Shown here one piece after another: positions 19,555-30,411 of a stretch of DNA of 64,000 bases. Below the pieces are notes generated by a model, which saw only the letters and a program-made list of their open reading frames with translations, made no database searches and had not been told where the DNA came from. Source of the stretch: Breoghania sp. L-A4 (lineage in GTDB: Bacteria; Pseudomonadota; Alphaproteobacteria; Rhizobiales; Stappiaceae). Numbering within the stretch: the first letter of the stretch is position 1; each line of letters starts with the position of its first letter. A program made the position numbers and the translations under genes. The DNA is taken from assembly GCF_003432385.1 (NCBI RefSeq), contig NZ_CP031841.1:3573579-3637578 (forward strand), read 5' to 3'.

Positions 19555-20442
19555 CTATGGTTCGGCCCGTCCGTTCGCCAGCGTCAGCGTAAGCCAGTCT
19601 TCACGCACGCCGCGGCGGACGAGCCGAAACCCCTGAGACCGATAGGCCGCGATCACCCGCGGTCCGTCAGAGACCCGCAGGCCCGACAGCACCAGGGTCG
19701 CGTTGCGGTCCATCAGCGCCGCGATCGGCGCCGCCAGCCCCATCAAGGGGCGCGCGAGAATATTGGCCACCACGAGATCGAACGGCGCGCACTCCGCAAA
19801 GCGCCGATGGGTCACGCCGGTGGCCGTCAGAACCTCCAGATACCCCTGCACCCCGTTGAGCCGGGCGTTTTCCGCAGCGATTTTCGTCGCCAGCGGATCG
19901 ATGTCGGTGGCCAGCACCCGCACATGCGCCAGCTTGGCGATGCCGATGGCCAGCACGCCGCTTCCCGTACCCAGATCCAGCACGCGGGAATAGCTGCGGC
20001 GCGTCAGAACGCGGCCCAACTCCTCAAGACAGCCCGCCGTGGTGCCGTGATGGCCGGTGCCGAAGGCCTGCGCCGCCTCGATCCGGATGCCGATGGCATT
20101 GGCCGGCAGCTTGTCCGCGTCGTGCCCGCCATAGACCATGAAGCGGCCCGCGGTGACCGGCTTCAGCCCCTCGAGGCTTTTCACCACCCAGTCGGTTTCC
20201 GGCAGCACGTCCGCCTCGATTTGGGCCGCGAACGCGTCCTTGCCCAGCCGCTCGACAATGCGCGGCGCCGCGTCCTCCGGCGAGCCGTCGAAAAACAGGA
20301 TTTCGGCGGTCCATGGACCGTCCATCACCTTCTCATAGACGCTGACGGGATAGCCCTCGGTCTCGAACGCCACCTCCAGCAGATCCGAGATCCGCCGGGC
20401 TTCGTGTTCGTCCGCCGTCATTCGTGCGCGGATCGTCGGCAT
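19555..20442 (-). CDS. prmA: Ribosomal protein L11 methyltransferase
   Basis: 295 residues, the standard PrmA length. An N-terminal substrate-recognition domain is followed by a Rossmann methyltransferase domain. The PrmA hallmark AFGTGHHGTT is at residues 126-135, SAM-binding DLGTGSG at 156-162, and the catalytic-loop equivalent NILARPL near 229. The enzyme methylates the alpha-amino group and lysines of ribosomal protein L11. The gene is adjacent to pepP across the DUF1127-like gene, an arrangement seen in related genomes. Confidence 0.95.
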   Translation of the reverse strand: MPTIRARMTADEHEARRISDLLEVAFETEGYPVSVYEKVMDGPWTAEILFFDGSPEDAAPRIVERLGKDAFAAQIEADVLPETDWVVKSLEGLKPVTAGRFMVYGGHDADKLPANAIGIRIEAAQAFGTGHHGTTAGCLEELGRVLTRRSYSRVLDLGTGSGVLAIGIAKLAHVRVLATDIDPLATKIAAENARLNGVQGYLEVLTATGVTHRRFAECAPFDLVVANILARPLMGLAAPIAALMDRNATLVLSGLRVSDGPRVIAAYRSQGFRLVRRGVREDWLTLTLANGRAEP

Positions 20443-20618
20443 GCGTCATTCCTTCATGAAAACCCGAGAGGCCGCACCCGGGAGATTTGGTCCGGCCGGT
20501 TGCGTTTCGCGCCTTATAGGCGCTCGCCACGGCCGCCGCCACCCTTCACGCAAGCGCGATTTGAACGCTGTCCGCGGCGCAATTAGGTTGGAGGGCGTTC
20601 ATCATCAGGAGCCGCGCC

Positions 20619-21199
20619 ATGTCCCGATCTCCCTGCCTTCTCATCCCGCTCGCCGTGGTGCTTGCGCTGGGAACCGCGGGCGCGCCCTCGCCCGCCATGG
20701 CCGCGGACTCCGCCCCATGAGCCAAGCCATGGCCCGCGAGCGCGACAAATTGTTCGAGACGCTGAAAAGCGCGCCCGACGAACGCTCCGGCCGCCAGGCC
20801 GAGAACGCCATCTGGCAGTTCTGGGTGCGCAGCGCGCCCACACCCGAGATCGAGGCGCGCCTCACCGAGGCCATGCGGGCGCGCAGCAGCTACGATTTTG
20901 AGACCGCGCGCGGCATTCTCGACGAGGTGATCCGCAACGCGCCGGACTACGCAGAGGGCTGGAACCAGCGCGCCTTCATCCTGTTCCTGCAGAACAAGCC
21001 CGACAAGTCGCTGGAGGACATCGACCGCTGCCTGGAGCTGGAGCCCAGGCATTTCGGCGCGCTGGCCGGCAAGGCGAACATCCTGATGATGCAGGGCCGC
21101 GTGGAACTCGCCCAAAAGGCCCTGCGCCAAGCCATCGACATCCACCCGTGGCTGAAGGAACGGCGCATGCTCCTGGAGCCGAAGGGCGAGAAGATCTGA
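20619..21199 (+). CDS. TPR protein with signal peptide, frameshifted
   Basis: 193 residues when repaired. ATG at 20619 follows AGGAG and opens a signal peptide (SRSPCLLIPLAVVLALGTAG, then PAMAADSAP). The frame then stops at once. One extra C in the CCCC run at 20713-20716 joins it to the mature protein (SQAMARERDKLFETLKSAP), which has two to three TPR units (FETARGILDEVIRNAPDYAEGWN, DKSLEDIDRCLELEPRHFGAL, ELAQKALRQAIDIHPWL; each counted within its helices). A periplasmic TPR protein of this size is common in Hyphomicrobiales; its function is unknown. The protein-protein interaction role is inferred from the repeats. Confidence 0.8.
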
Positions 21200-21205
21200 G
21201 GGGGA

Positions 21206-21365
21206 GGCGTGGCCACGTCCGAAGCGCGCCACGCAATGCGATGTCACCCCGGCCTCCGAGCCGGGGCCTACTCTGGTCTCTGCTTGTTGAGGCGCTTGCG
21301 GGTTTGGTGGTGAGGCACGAGCTTACGCACAAACGTCCTCATTCGCCGAGCGGCATAGTGGGCCC
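21206..21365. repeat. Dispersed palindromic repeat (type B), left part, interrupted by IS110
   Basis: The sequence GATGTCACCCCGGCCTCC, GAGCCGGGGCC and, at its right end, GAGCGGCATAGTGGG matches the uninterrupted copy at 23310-23560 block by block. In that copy CGGCATAGTGGGTCCCGG runs straight on into GGGATGACATCGAGG. Here the IS110 element follows GTGGGCCC, and the other half of the repeat resumes after 22478. It marks the left insertion flank. Confidence 0.7.
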
Positions 21366-21530
21366 CTGTGTATTGTCGATGTGTCAGAATGGGTGCGGAC
21401 GGGAGATCGTTGGGTCCCAGGTTTTGCAGACCGAGAACCGGCACGGATCCCCGCCCGCGCAGACAGATCCAAACCTGAACAGTTGATCGAGGCCGCCGCA
21501 ACCGGACCTCGCAGCACAGGGACAGGCGCC
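21366..21530 (+). ncRNA. Candidate bridge RNA region of the IS110 element
   Basis: About 165 non-coding bases lie between the left end and the transposase start. In IS110-group elements this 5' segment encodes the bridge RNA, which pairs with both donor and target DNA. It contains TGGGTCCC at 21411-21418, identical to the repeat sequence at the insertion point (TGGGTCCC at 23459-23466 in the uninterrupted copy), as expected for a target-binding loop. Structure and transcription are inferred, not shown. Confidence 0.45.
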
Positions 21531-22460
21531 ATGAGGATACACCCTGGCTTCATTGGAATCGATGTTTCCAAGCATCATCTCGATATTTTTGATGGGCTTT
21601 ACGACACCCATCGGCGCGTTGACAACACGGCCGAGGCCATCGAGGCATGGCTCGCAGGCCTTGGTGAGCGTCAGCTCTTCGTCGTCTTCGAGGCGACGGG
21701 CCGCTTTGACCGCACGCTTGCCCGGGCGTTGGCCGGACACGCGCTGCGCTTTGCCCGGGTCAATCCCTCCCGTGCCCGCGACTTTGCCCGCTCACTCGGC
21801 CTCATCGCCAAGACGGATGCCATCGACGCCCGCATGCTCGCCGCCATGGGGCAGTGCCTCGATCCGCAGGCCACGCCGGCGGCCGACGAGGCGCGTGACC
21901 GGCTCTCCGGCGTACACAAGCGCCGCGACCAGTTGGTCGCCATTCGCCAGCAGGAAAAGCTTCGTCTTGCCGAGGCCCATGAGTGCGAGCGGTCGAGCCT
22001 GGAGCGCCACCTTGCCTGGCTGAATGAGGAGATCGCCGCTGTGGAGGCCGAGCGCGCCGCCCTCATCCGGGCCAATGCGACGTTCGCGGGGATGGAAAGG
22101 CTGCTGCGCTCCATTCCCGGTATCGGCCCGGTCGCCGCCACGACGCTGATCGCGCTGATGCGTGAGCTCGGCACCACATCGCCCAAGGCGATCGCGGCGC
22201 TTGCGGGTCTTGCGCCCTTCAATGTCGACAGCGGCCGTTTCCGGGGCCACCGCGCGATCAAGGGTGGGCGCAAGCGGGTGCGCGACGCCCTCTACATGGC
22301 CGCCGTCACCGCGGCGCGCTCCAACTCGCGTTTCAAGGCCTATGCCCGGGCCCTGGTCGATCGCGGAAAACCCTTCAAGGTCACCATGATCGCGCTGGCC
22401 AGAAAAATCCTCGTCACCGCAAACGCCATCCTAAGAGACGGTGTCCCGTTCCACGCATGA
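21531..22460 (+). CDS. IS110 family transposase
   Basis: 309 residues. The N-terminal RuvC-like DEDD domain carries GIDVSK, VFEATG and KTDAIDARMLA. The C-terminal Transposase_20 (serine-containing) domain carries LLRSIPGIGPVAATTLIALM, LAGLAPFNVDSG and GRKRVRDALYMAAV. It is full length for the family and appears intact. The frame is open upstream to 21381, but the ATG at 21531 gives the family start MRIHPGFIGIDVSK. The enzyme acts as an RNA-guided recombinase without leaving target duplications. Confidence 0.95.
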   Translation: MRIHPGFIGIDVSKHHLDIFDGLYDTHRRVDNTAEAIEAWLAGLGERQLFVVFEATGRFDRTLARALAGHALRFARVNPSRARDFARSLGLIAKTDAIDARMLAAMGQCLDPQATPAADEARDRLSGVHKRRDQLVAIRQQEKLRLAEAHECERSSLERHLAWLNEEIAAVEAERAALIRANATFAGMERLLRSIPGIGPVAATTLIALMRELGTTSPKAIAALAGLAPFNVDSGRFRGHRAIKGGRKRVRDALYMAAVTAARSNSRFKAYARALVDRGKPFKVTMIALARKILVTANAILRDGVPFHA

Positions 22461-22477
22461 CACACTCAACAACACAG

Positions 22478-22635
22478 TTGCCGGGTCAAGCCCGGGATGA
22501 CATCGAGGTTTGGCGCGGTGATTTCCCGAAAGCCGGCCAATCGAGCGTGAGGCGCTCGGTCCTCTCCTTCGTCACCCCGGACGCAACGCGGCGCGCAGTG
22601 CCGCCTTGCAGATCCGGGGCGGTGAGGTGCCGCTA
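22478..22635. repeat. Type B repeat, right part after IS110, with adjoining unit
   Basis: CCGGGTCAAGCCCGGGATGA then CATCGAGGTTTGGCGC and AATCGAGCG...GCGCTCGGTCC continue the repeat broken at 21365. A second unit (CGTCACCCCGGACGCAACGC, CAGTGCCGCCTTGCAGATCC, GGGGCGGTGAGG) recurs nearly unchanged at 23249-23317. No gene is present. Confidence 0.65.
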
Positions 22636-22920
22636 CCCGTGCAAGCGCTCATAAAGATCGGACCACGTCGGGTTCATCTCTTCAATCAACCTGATCTTCC
22701 ATGCACGTCGCCATCGCTTGATACGTTTCTCGTCGAGAATCGCGTCCTGGAAGGTCGGATAATCCCGATAGAACACCAACCGCTTACATCCACGGCTTGC
22801 CGTGAAGCCTGGGAGGATGTCGTTACGATGTTCGAAAACCCGACGGGCAAGATCGTTCGTCACGCCAACGTACAGGACCCCGTCCGGCTTTGACGCCATG
22901 ATATAAACCCAAGCGACCAT
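22633..22920 (-). CDS. GIY-YIG domain protein
   Basis: 95 residues forming one GIY-YIG domain of the small YhbQ/UPF0213 type: VAWVYIMASKPDGVLYVGVTND carries the two motif halves (VYI and YVG; spans counted separately), followed by the conserved Arg and His in LARRVFEHR, EKRIKRWRRAWK, and Glu/Asn in LIEEMNPTW. Such proteins are candidate structure-selective nucleases, common as stand-alone genes next to repeats in alphaproteobacteria. ATG at 22920 is chosen, with GAGGG about 8 bases upstream; an ATG at 22938 is also in frame. The 3' end abuts repeat DNA. Confidence 0.88.
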   Translation of the reverse strand: MVAWVYIMASKPDGVLYVGVTNDLARRVFEHRNDILPGFTASRGCKRLVFYRDYPTFQDAILDEKRIKRWRRAWKIRLIEEMNPTWSDLYERLHG

Positions 22921-22944
22921 CGGCAGCCCTCTGACCACGAGACG

Positions 22945-23570
22945 TGCAGAGCGAGCCTCCCGCGCCCCGTCCCGGATCTGCGCAGCGTCATTTCATGCCG
23001 CAGCGCGTCCGGGATGACCTTGGGATAGTCTGTGAGAAAGCAAGTCGGACATCAATCGCAAGGAGCCAATAAGGAGCGGGTTCGTCCGGGCAATCCAATC
23101 GCGCCCGCAACGAATGACATGAATGACGACTCGAAAGACGGTCAGCCACTTCGCGCCACAGATCGCTCATGCCACGTGGAACCCGGAGTAGATTACCCGG
23201 ACTTCGCCGGGTGATGACGGGGAGGCAATTGTCCATCACCGCGCTCTCCATCGTCACCCCGGACGCAATGCGGCGCGCAGTGCCGCCTTGCAGATCCGGG
23301 GCGGTGGGGCGCCGCTACGTCCGAAACGCGCCACCCATCATGGTGTCATCCCGGCCGCCGAGCCGGGATCCACTCTGACATCCACTTGCCAAGGCGCTCA
23401 TGATCAGCGGTGCGCTTTCCGCTCGCACAGCCACGTCAACGGCTGGAGCGCGGCATAGTGGGTCCCGGCTCGGGGGCCGGGATGACATCGAGGTTTGGCG
23501 CCGCAATTTCCTGAAAGCCGCAAATCGAGCGTGGGGCGCTCGGTCCCAACGCTTATCCCCGGCGCTCGGC
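22945..23570. repeat. Cluster of type B dispersed repeats, including the uninterrupted copy
   Basis: About 630 bp without a gene. Units are GTCCCGGATCTGCGC...GTCCGGGATGACC (22970-23020), CGTCACCCCGGACGCAATGC (23249 on), TGTCATCCCGGCCGCCGAGC (23343 on) and GGGTCCCGGCTCGGGGGCCG then GGATGACATCGAGG (23460-23493). The last is the undisturbed counterpart of the IS110 insertion site. Short open frames here are repeat shadows. Confidence 0.65.
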
Positions 23571-23579
23571 CCCTGCCCT

Positions 23580-26030
23580 TCACGGCTTCTCGACAAAGCT
23601 GTCGAGCACGCGTTTCTGGCCGGCTTTTTCGAATTCGATCGTCAGCTTGTTGCCGTCGATGCCGGAAATCGTGCCGTAGCCGAATTTCAGGTGGAACACG
23701 CGCTCGCCCGTCGAATAGTCCGACTTGGCGTCCGTGACGCTCTTGGCGATCAGCTCGCCCTCGATCGTCTTGCCGCCGTAGCCGCCGTATTTCGCGCCGC
23801 TGTCGGCAAAGCCGCCGGACTTGGCGCGGTTGCGCTGGGCGCGCTGCCAGCCAGGGGTCTCATAGCTGCCGCTCTGGAAGGGATCGCGATTGTCGAACCG
23901 GCTGGCGCCATAGCCGCCGCCCATGCCGCCGTAGGAGGTCGACGATTCCATGATCTCCACATGGTCCTCCGGCAGTTCGTCGAGGAACCGCGACGGCAGG
24001 CTCGACTGCCACAGCCCGTGAATACGGCGGTTAGTGGCGAACCAGATTTTCGCGCGCTTCTTGGCCCGTGTGATGCCCACGTAGGCCAGCCGGCGCTCCT
24101 CCTCGAGCCCTGAGCGGCCGGATTCATCGAGCGCGCGCTGATGCGGAAACAGCCCCTCCTCCCAACCGGGAAGAAACACCGTGTCGAACTCCAGCCCCTT
24201 GGCCGAATGCAGCGTCATGATGGAGACGGCGTCGTGGGCGTCGCTGGAATCGCGGTCCATCACCAGCGCAATGTGCTCCAGGAACCCCTGCATGGACTCG
24301 AAGTCGTCCATGGAGCGGATGAGTTCCTTGAGGTTGTCCAGCCGCCCCGGCGCATCCGCCGAGCGGTCGTTGCGCCACATCTCGGTGTAGCCGCTCTCGT
24401 CGAGAATGATTTCCGCGAGATCCGTGTGCTTGAGCGTCTCGAGCTGGCCGCGCCAGCGGGCGAAATCGCTCAGCACGCCCTGCAGAACGCCGCGCGCCTT
24501 GGCGCGCAGCTCCTCGGTCTGGACCAGCTCCGCCGCCGCCTGCATCAGGGGAATGCCCTTGGCGCGCGCCAGCCCGTGCACCAGCCCCAGCGTCGCTTCG
24601 CCAAGGCCCCGCTTGGGCGTGTTGACGATGCGCTCGAATGCCAGATCGTCCGACGGCTGCAGCATGGCGCGGAAATAGGCGAGAGCGTCGCGGATCTCCA
24701 TGCGCTCATAGAAGCGCGGGCCGCCGATGACGCGGTAGTTCAGACCCAGGGTGATGAAGCGGTCCTCGAACTCGCGCATCTGGAAGGACGCGCGCACCAG
24801 AATCGCCATGTCGTTGAGCGCGTGGCCATCGCGCTGCAACTGCTCGATGTCCTCGCCGATCGCGCGCGCTTCTTCTTCCGAATCCCAGACGGAGGCCACG
24901 GATACGCGCTCGGCGTCGGGATCCTTGCTGTCGGTGAACAGTGTCTTGCCCAAACGCCCCTCGTTCTTGGCGATCAGGTGCGAGGCGGCGGCGAGGATAT
25001 GCGGCGTGGAACGGTAGTTGCGCTCCAGCCGGATGACCACCGCGCCGGGAAAATCGTGCTCGAAGCGCAGGATGTTGTCGACCTCGGCGCCGCGCCAGCC
25101 GTAAATCGACTGGTCGTCGTCGCCCACGCAGCAGATGTTGCGGTTGCCCTGCGCCAGCAGCCGCAGCCAAAGATACTGGGCGACGTTGGTGTCCTGATAC
25201 TCGTCCACCAGCATGTAGCGGAAGCGGTCCTGGAAGCCCTTGAGCACGTCCGGGTGTTCGCGAAACAGCCGGATGCAATGCAGCAGCAGATCGCCGAAAT
25301 CGGCGGCGTTGAGGATCCGCAGCCGCTCCTGATAGTCCTCGTAGAGTTTTCCGGCCGTGCCGTTGCCGAAGGAGCGCCGTTCGCCCTCGGGCACCTCGGA
25401 TGGCGCGAGGCCGCGGTTCTTCCAGCCGTCCATGACTTGCGCGAACTGCCGCGCCGGCCAGCGCTTGTCGTCCAGCCCCTCCGCCTTGATCAACTGCTTG
25501 ATCAGCCGCAACTGGTCGTCGGTGTCGAGAATGGTGAAATCGGGCCGCAGGCCGACCAGCTCCGCATGCCGGCGCAGGATCTTCACGCCGATGGAATGGA
25601 AGGTACCGAGCCAGGTCATGCCCTCGGCCGTGGGGCCGACCAGCGCCGCGATGCGCTCCTTCATCTCGCGCGCCGCCTTGTTGGTGAAGGTGACGGACAG
25701 AATCTGGCCCGGATAGGCGCGCTCGGTCGCCAGAATATGCGCGATGCGGGTGGTCAGAACGCGAGTCTTGCCGGTGCCGGCGCCCGCCAGCACCAGAACC
25801 GGCCCGTCGATGGTTTCCACCGCCCGGCCCTGCTCGGGGTTGAGGCCATTGAGATAATCCGGCGCGCGCTGGGACCGCGCGGCGAGCGCCCGCGCCGCAA
25901 TGCCGCCGCCGGCCGGAGCGTCCTGCCCGGGCGTTGAGCCGTGTGCTTGCACGGATCCGGACACAGGCTGTGGCGCTCCGACGCCCCAATCATCCAAATC
26001 GTCGTCGGAATACCCGTTCGGGTCTGTCAT
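23580..26030 (-). CDS. uvrD: UvrD/PcrA-type ATP-dependent DNA helicase
   Basis: 816 residues, superfamily 1A. Walker A GAGTGKT is at residues 83-89. Further motifs include VTFTNKAAREMKER (Ia), LVDEYQDTN (II), GDDDQSIYGWRGA (III), RLERNYRST (IV), VSIMTLHSAKGLEFDTVFLP (V; about 20 residues) and EERRLAYVGITRAK (VI). The Gly/Tyr-rich linker before the C-terminal Tudor-like domain (FGYGTISGIDGNKLTIEFE) is typical of PcrA/UvrD in alphaproteobacteria. It unwinds DNA 3' to 5' in nucleotide excision and mismatch repair. ATG at 26030 has AAGG upstream; the frame is open 16 codons further. Confidence 0.95.
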   Translation of the reverse strand: MTDPNGYSDDDLDDWGVGAPQPVSGSVQAHGSTPGQDAPAGGGIAARALAARSQRAPDYLNGLNPEQGRAVETIDGPVLVLAGAGTGKTRVLTTRIAHILATERAYPGQILSVTFTNKAAREMKERIAALVGPTAEGMTWLGTFHSIGVKILRRHAELVGLRPDFTILDTDDQLRLIKQLIKAEGLDDKRWPARQFAQVMDGWKNRGLAPSEVPEGERRSFGNGTAGKLYEDYQERLRILNAADFGDLLLHCIRLFREHPDVLKGFQDRFRYMLVDEYQDTNVAQYLWLRLLAQGNRNICCVGDDDQSIYGWRGAEVDNILRFEHDFPGAVVIRLERNYRSTPHILAAASHLIAKNEGRLGKTLFTDSKDPDAERVSVASVWDSEEEARAIGEDIEQLQRDGHALNDMAILVRASFQMREFEDRFITLGLNYRVIGGPRFYERMEIRDALAYFRAMLQPSDDLAFERIVNTPKRGLGEATLGLVHGLARAKGIPLMQAAAELVQTEELRAKARGVLQGVLSDFARWRGQLETLKHTDLAEIILDESGYTEMWRNDRSADAPGRLDNLKELIRSMDDFESMQGFLEHIALVMDRDSSDAHDAVSIMTLHSAKGLEFDTVFLPGWEEGLFPHQRALDESGRSGLEEERRLAYVGITRAKKRAKIWFATNRRIHGLWQSSLPSRFLDELPEDHVEIMESSTSYGGMGGGYGASRFDNRDPFQSGSYETPGWQRAQRNRAKSGGFADSGAKYGGYGGKTIEGELIAKSVTDAKSDYSTGERVFHLKFGYGTISGIDGNKLTIEFEKAGQKRVLDSFVEKP

Positions 26031-26147
26031 GCGCCGCCTTGCGAATCCGTGATGCTTTGCGGAACAATATAGCAACAAATGGGGCGCATGCGAGGCGTGT
26101 GGACGCGTTTTTTAGCCCCCCGCCTCGCAGGCACACAAGACCGCCGC

Positions 26148-26699
26148 TCAGCCCTCGCGCGCGGGGCGCAGCATGCGCATGAAGATGCCGTCCCGGTCCA
26201 GCACCGCGTGCTTCAGCGCGCCGAGCACATGCAGAGCCACCAGCGGCAGCAGCACCGAGGACGCCACTTCGTGGATCTCCTCCATCGCCTCGTGCAGCTC
26301 GCGGTTGCGCTCGAGCGGCGATGCGAGCTGGACCATCCCGAAGACGTCGATCGGCTGGCCGGTGGTCCAGATGGACAGGGGACCGGTGATGACCAGGGCG
26401 AGCGTCGCCAGGATCAGGCCCCATTGCACAAGGATGGAAAGAAGCAGGATCAGCCGCGGATCCTCGGCCTTCTTGGGATTGCCTTGCGTGAAGCGCCAGG
26501 CAATGCGGGCCAGCACAGTGACCACGGCGATCATGCCGATCGAGACGTGCAGCGCGCGCAGCGATGCACCCGCCTCCCGCCCGAGATCCTCGAACTGCTC
26601 ACCGATGAGGAAAAGCGCGATCACCAGAACGGCGACCAGCCAATGCAGGGCGATTGAAATCCAGCCGTAGCCAGCCCGCGTATCCGTCAGCGCCATCAT
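26148..26699 (-). CDS. Cytochrome b561 family membrane protein
   Basis: 183 residues with four hydrophobic segments typical of the prokaryotic cytochrome b561/YceJ family. Haem-ligand histidines are expected in SIALHWLVA, LRALHVSIG, ELHEAMEEIHEVAS and LVALHVLGALKH. Members are inner-membrane dihaem cytochromes that pass electrons between the quinone pool and carriers; YceJ-type proteins may act as superoxide:quinone oxidoreductases. GGTGGAG lies about 6 bases before the ATG. The gene follows ligA on the same strand across a 105-bp AT-rich gap. Confidence 0.88.
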   Translation of the reverse strand: MMALTDTRAGYGWISIALHWLVAVLVIALFLIGEQFEDLGREAGASLRALHVSIGMIAVVTVLARIAWRFTQGNPKKAEDPRLILLLSILVQWGLILATLALVITGPLSIWTTGQPIDVFGMVQLASPLERNRELHEAMEEIHEVASSVLLPLVALHVLGALKHAVLDRDGIFMRMLRPAREG

Positions 26700-26782
26700 C
26701 CATCTCCACCAATGTCTTGTGGTGCGAGAAAAGAACAGGTGCGGCGCCGCGACAAGTTAAACATTCGTAATGGTGAATGTGA

Positions 26783-26795
26783 GATAAGACTTATC
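26783..26795. promoter_or_regulatory. Palindrome upstream of cytochrome b561
   Basis: GATAAGACTTATC is a near-perfect 13-base palindrome in the AT-rich gap between the end of ligA (26805) and the b561 start (26699). It could be an operator for the b561 gene or part of the end of the ligA transcript. No known regulator is assigned. Confidence 0.3.
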
Positions 26796-26804
26796 GAACA
26801 CTGC

Positions 26805-29024
<2,220 letters not shown>

Positions 29025-29897
29025 TTATGCCGCCGGGACCCCGGTTTGCGGAAGGGCGTTGACGTCGTCAACAAGCCCCAGGCGCCGGACGATCACCGCA
29101 AGCGTGGCCGGCTCGATCGTCAGGGCGAACGCATCGGCCAGCAGCCGCGCCAGATCCTTCGCATCCGTGATCTGGCGCTTGCTCACGACGTCGCCGCACA
29201 CCTCGGTCACCGAGGTGTTGAAGGCGCTGACGCGGCCGCCCGGTGTCAGCCGGTTGATTGTCAGGTTGGTTGAAAACGGCATCTTGTCCCAGCGCGCGCA
29301 CAGGAAATTGGCGGCCTCTACGTCACACGGCGGGACCGGCGCGCGGTCGAAGCCATACAGTGAACTCCAGCCATCATACTCTTCGCGCTGCAGCACCGTT
29401 TCTCCCGTTTCCATGTCATTGATCAGACGGTAGGCCTGACCCATCTGCCGCTCGATCCGGCCGAGCGCGACCGGGATCGGCCAGCGCGCGCCCGGTCCGC
29501 CAAACCCCACGTCGGCGAGCCACTCCAGCCCCTCGATGGTGACGATGAACGCGAGATGCGCGCGCGGCCCGGGCTCGCCACCGTCCCGATACACCCGCGC
29601 CAGCACCGGTGCGACGGAAAAGCCCAGCGCCTCGAGCGCGAGCCGGAAGAGACCGTTGAGCTCGAAGCAGTAGCCGCCGCGGCCGCCTTTGAGCAGCTTG
29701 TCGCTGAGCGCCTCCGGGTCCAGCGCCGGCACGACGCCGGTCAACGGATCAATGTCCTCGAAGGAAATGGAGCAAAGTTGGCGCTCCTGCAGAATCGCCA
29801 GGCCCGCGGCCGTCGTCGCGGGCGCGGCGATTCCCAGACGATCCAGATAGCAATCGATGTCGAAGGTCACAGCCGGCTCCAGTTCAATCCGCGACAC
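29025..29897 (-). CDS. nat: Arylamine N-acetyltransferase
   Basis: 290 residues, the NAT family length. The catalytic triad is visible: Cys77 in RGGYCFELN, His114 in GPRAHLAF and Asp129 in LADVGFGG. NAT transfers acetyl from acetyl-CoA to arylamines and hydrazines by a ping-pong mechanism in the cytoplasm. The start is a GTG (SRIELEP follows) without a clear ribosome-binding site. The gene lies 63 bp upstream of ligA on the same strand and may share its transcript. Confidence 0.93.
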   Translation of the reverse strand: MSRIELEPAVTFDIDCYLDRLGIAAPATTAAGLAILQERQLCSISFEDIDPLTGVVPALDPEALSDKLLKGGRGGYCFELNGLFRLALEALGFSVAPVLARVYRDGGEPGPRAHLAFIVTIEGLEWLADVGFGGPGARWPIPVALGRIERQMGQAYRLINDMETGETVLQREEYDGWSSLYGFDRAPVPPCDVEAANFLCARWDKMPFSTNLTINRLTPGGRVSAFNTSVTEVCGDVVSKRQITDAKDLARLLADAFALTIEPATLAVIVRRLGLVDDVNALPQTGVPAA

Positions 29898-30121
29898 GCA
29901 ACAGGCCCGCGTTCGCTGACGGGACGTTTCGCCCCATGATCATGGCACTTCAAGCGTTCTGCCTACGCCACATTGGCCTTTTCATGCCCACATCTCTACG
30001 CCCCTCCCGCCGTCCAGGCTGTGATGCGCGCCACAATTTTTACCCTTGTCAAATGTCCGGACAATTTCGCGGCGTATCCAACCGGCTCGGCGCTCGGGAA
30101 ACGCCATGCCCGCGCGAGCGT

Positions 30122-30146
30122 GGAACTTCCGCCTCCGTGAGGGGTT
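30122..30146 (+). promoter_or_regulatory. Candidate EcfG-type (general stress) promoter
   Basis: GGAAC at 30122-30126, a 16-base spacer and GGTT at 30143-30146 resemble the alphaproteobacterial EcfG consensus GGAAC-N16-17-CGTT, with one mismatch in the -10. It sits 35 bp before the start of the small membrane protein. It is a pattern match only. Confidence 0.35.
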
Positions 30147-30180
30147 GGATGATCACACAACCTGACCAAGGAGAATCGCA

Positions 30181-30393
30181 ATGGAAAACCGTGACCGAGA
30201 GACAACCGTCGTCCACAGCGCCAACGGATCGGGCGCCGGATGGTTTATCGCCGGCGCCCTGGTGGTCGCATTGATCGCCGGCGGCCTGTTCTTCATGAAT
30301 GGCGGGATTTCGACGGACAGGACGGTCGATATCGAGGTGACGACGCCGCCCGCCGCGACCGAACCGGCCGCGCCAGCCGCACCGGCCGAATAA
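30181..30393 (+). CDS. Small single-span membrane protein
   Basis: 70 residues: a polar N-terminus (ENRDRETTVVHSANGSG), one hydrophobic helix (WFIAGALVVALIAGGLFFM) and a short tail rich in Ala, Pro and Thr. A strong ribosome-binding site (AAGGAG, about 8 bases before ATG) supports real translation. I do not recognise a family beyond similar short, unannotated Hyphomicrobiales membrane proteins. It is flanked by genes on the other strand and so forms its own unit. A stress-sigma-like promoter lies upstream. Confidence 0.75.
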   Translation: MENRDRETTVVHSANGSGAGWFIAGALVVALIAGGLFFMNGGISTDRTVDIEVTTPPAATEPAAPAAPAE

Positions 30394-30411
30394 CAGCCGC
30401 GCCCGCGACAC

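Larger units (their letters stand above)
21366..22477 (+). mobile_element. IS110-family insertion sequence
   Basis: An element of about 1.1 kb with one transposase gene. Its ends are set by comparison with the uninterrupted repeat at 23451-23500. Imperfect terminal inverted sequences are visible: left CTGTGTATTGTCGATGTGTC, and right (22458-22477) TGACACACTCAACAACACAG, whose complement begins CTGTGTTGTTGAGTGTGTC. The transposase stop codon lies inside the right end, so the long non-coding region is at the left end, as in the IS110 group. There is no target duplication, as expected for this family. The exact ends are uncertain by a few bases. Confidence 0.8.

Noticed and set aside
12915-23579. 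CRISPR array or tRNA genes in the repeat-rich gaps
   Set aside because: Repeats are palindromic and irregularly spaced, without uniform spacers or cas genes; no tRNA cloverleaf with a CCA-type end was found by eye.
23400-24113. 237-codon plus-strand open frame starting in repeat DNA
   Set aside because: It starts in the type B repeat and runs antisense through the end of uvrD; a shadow.
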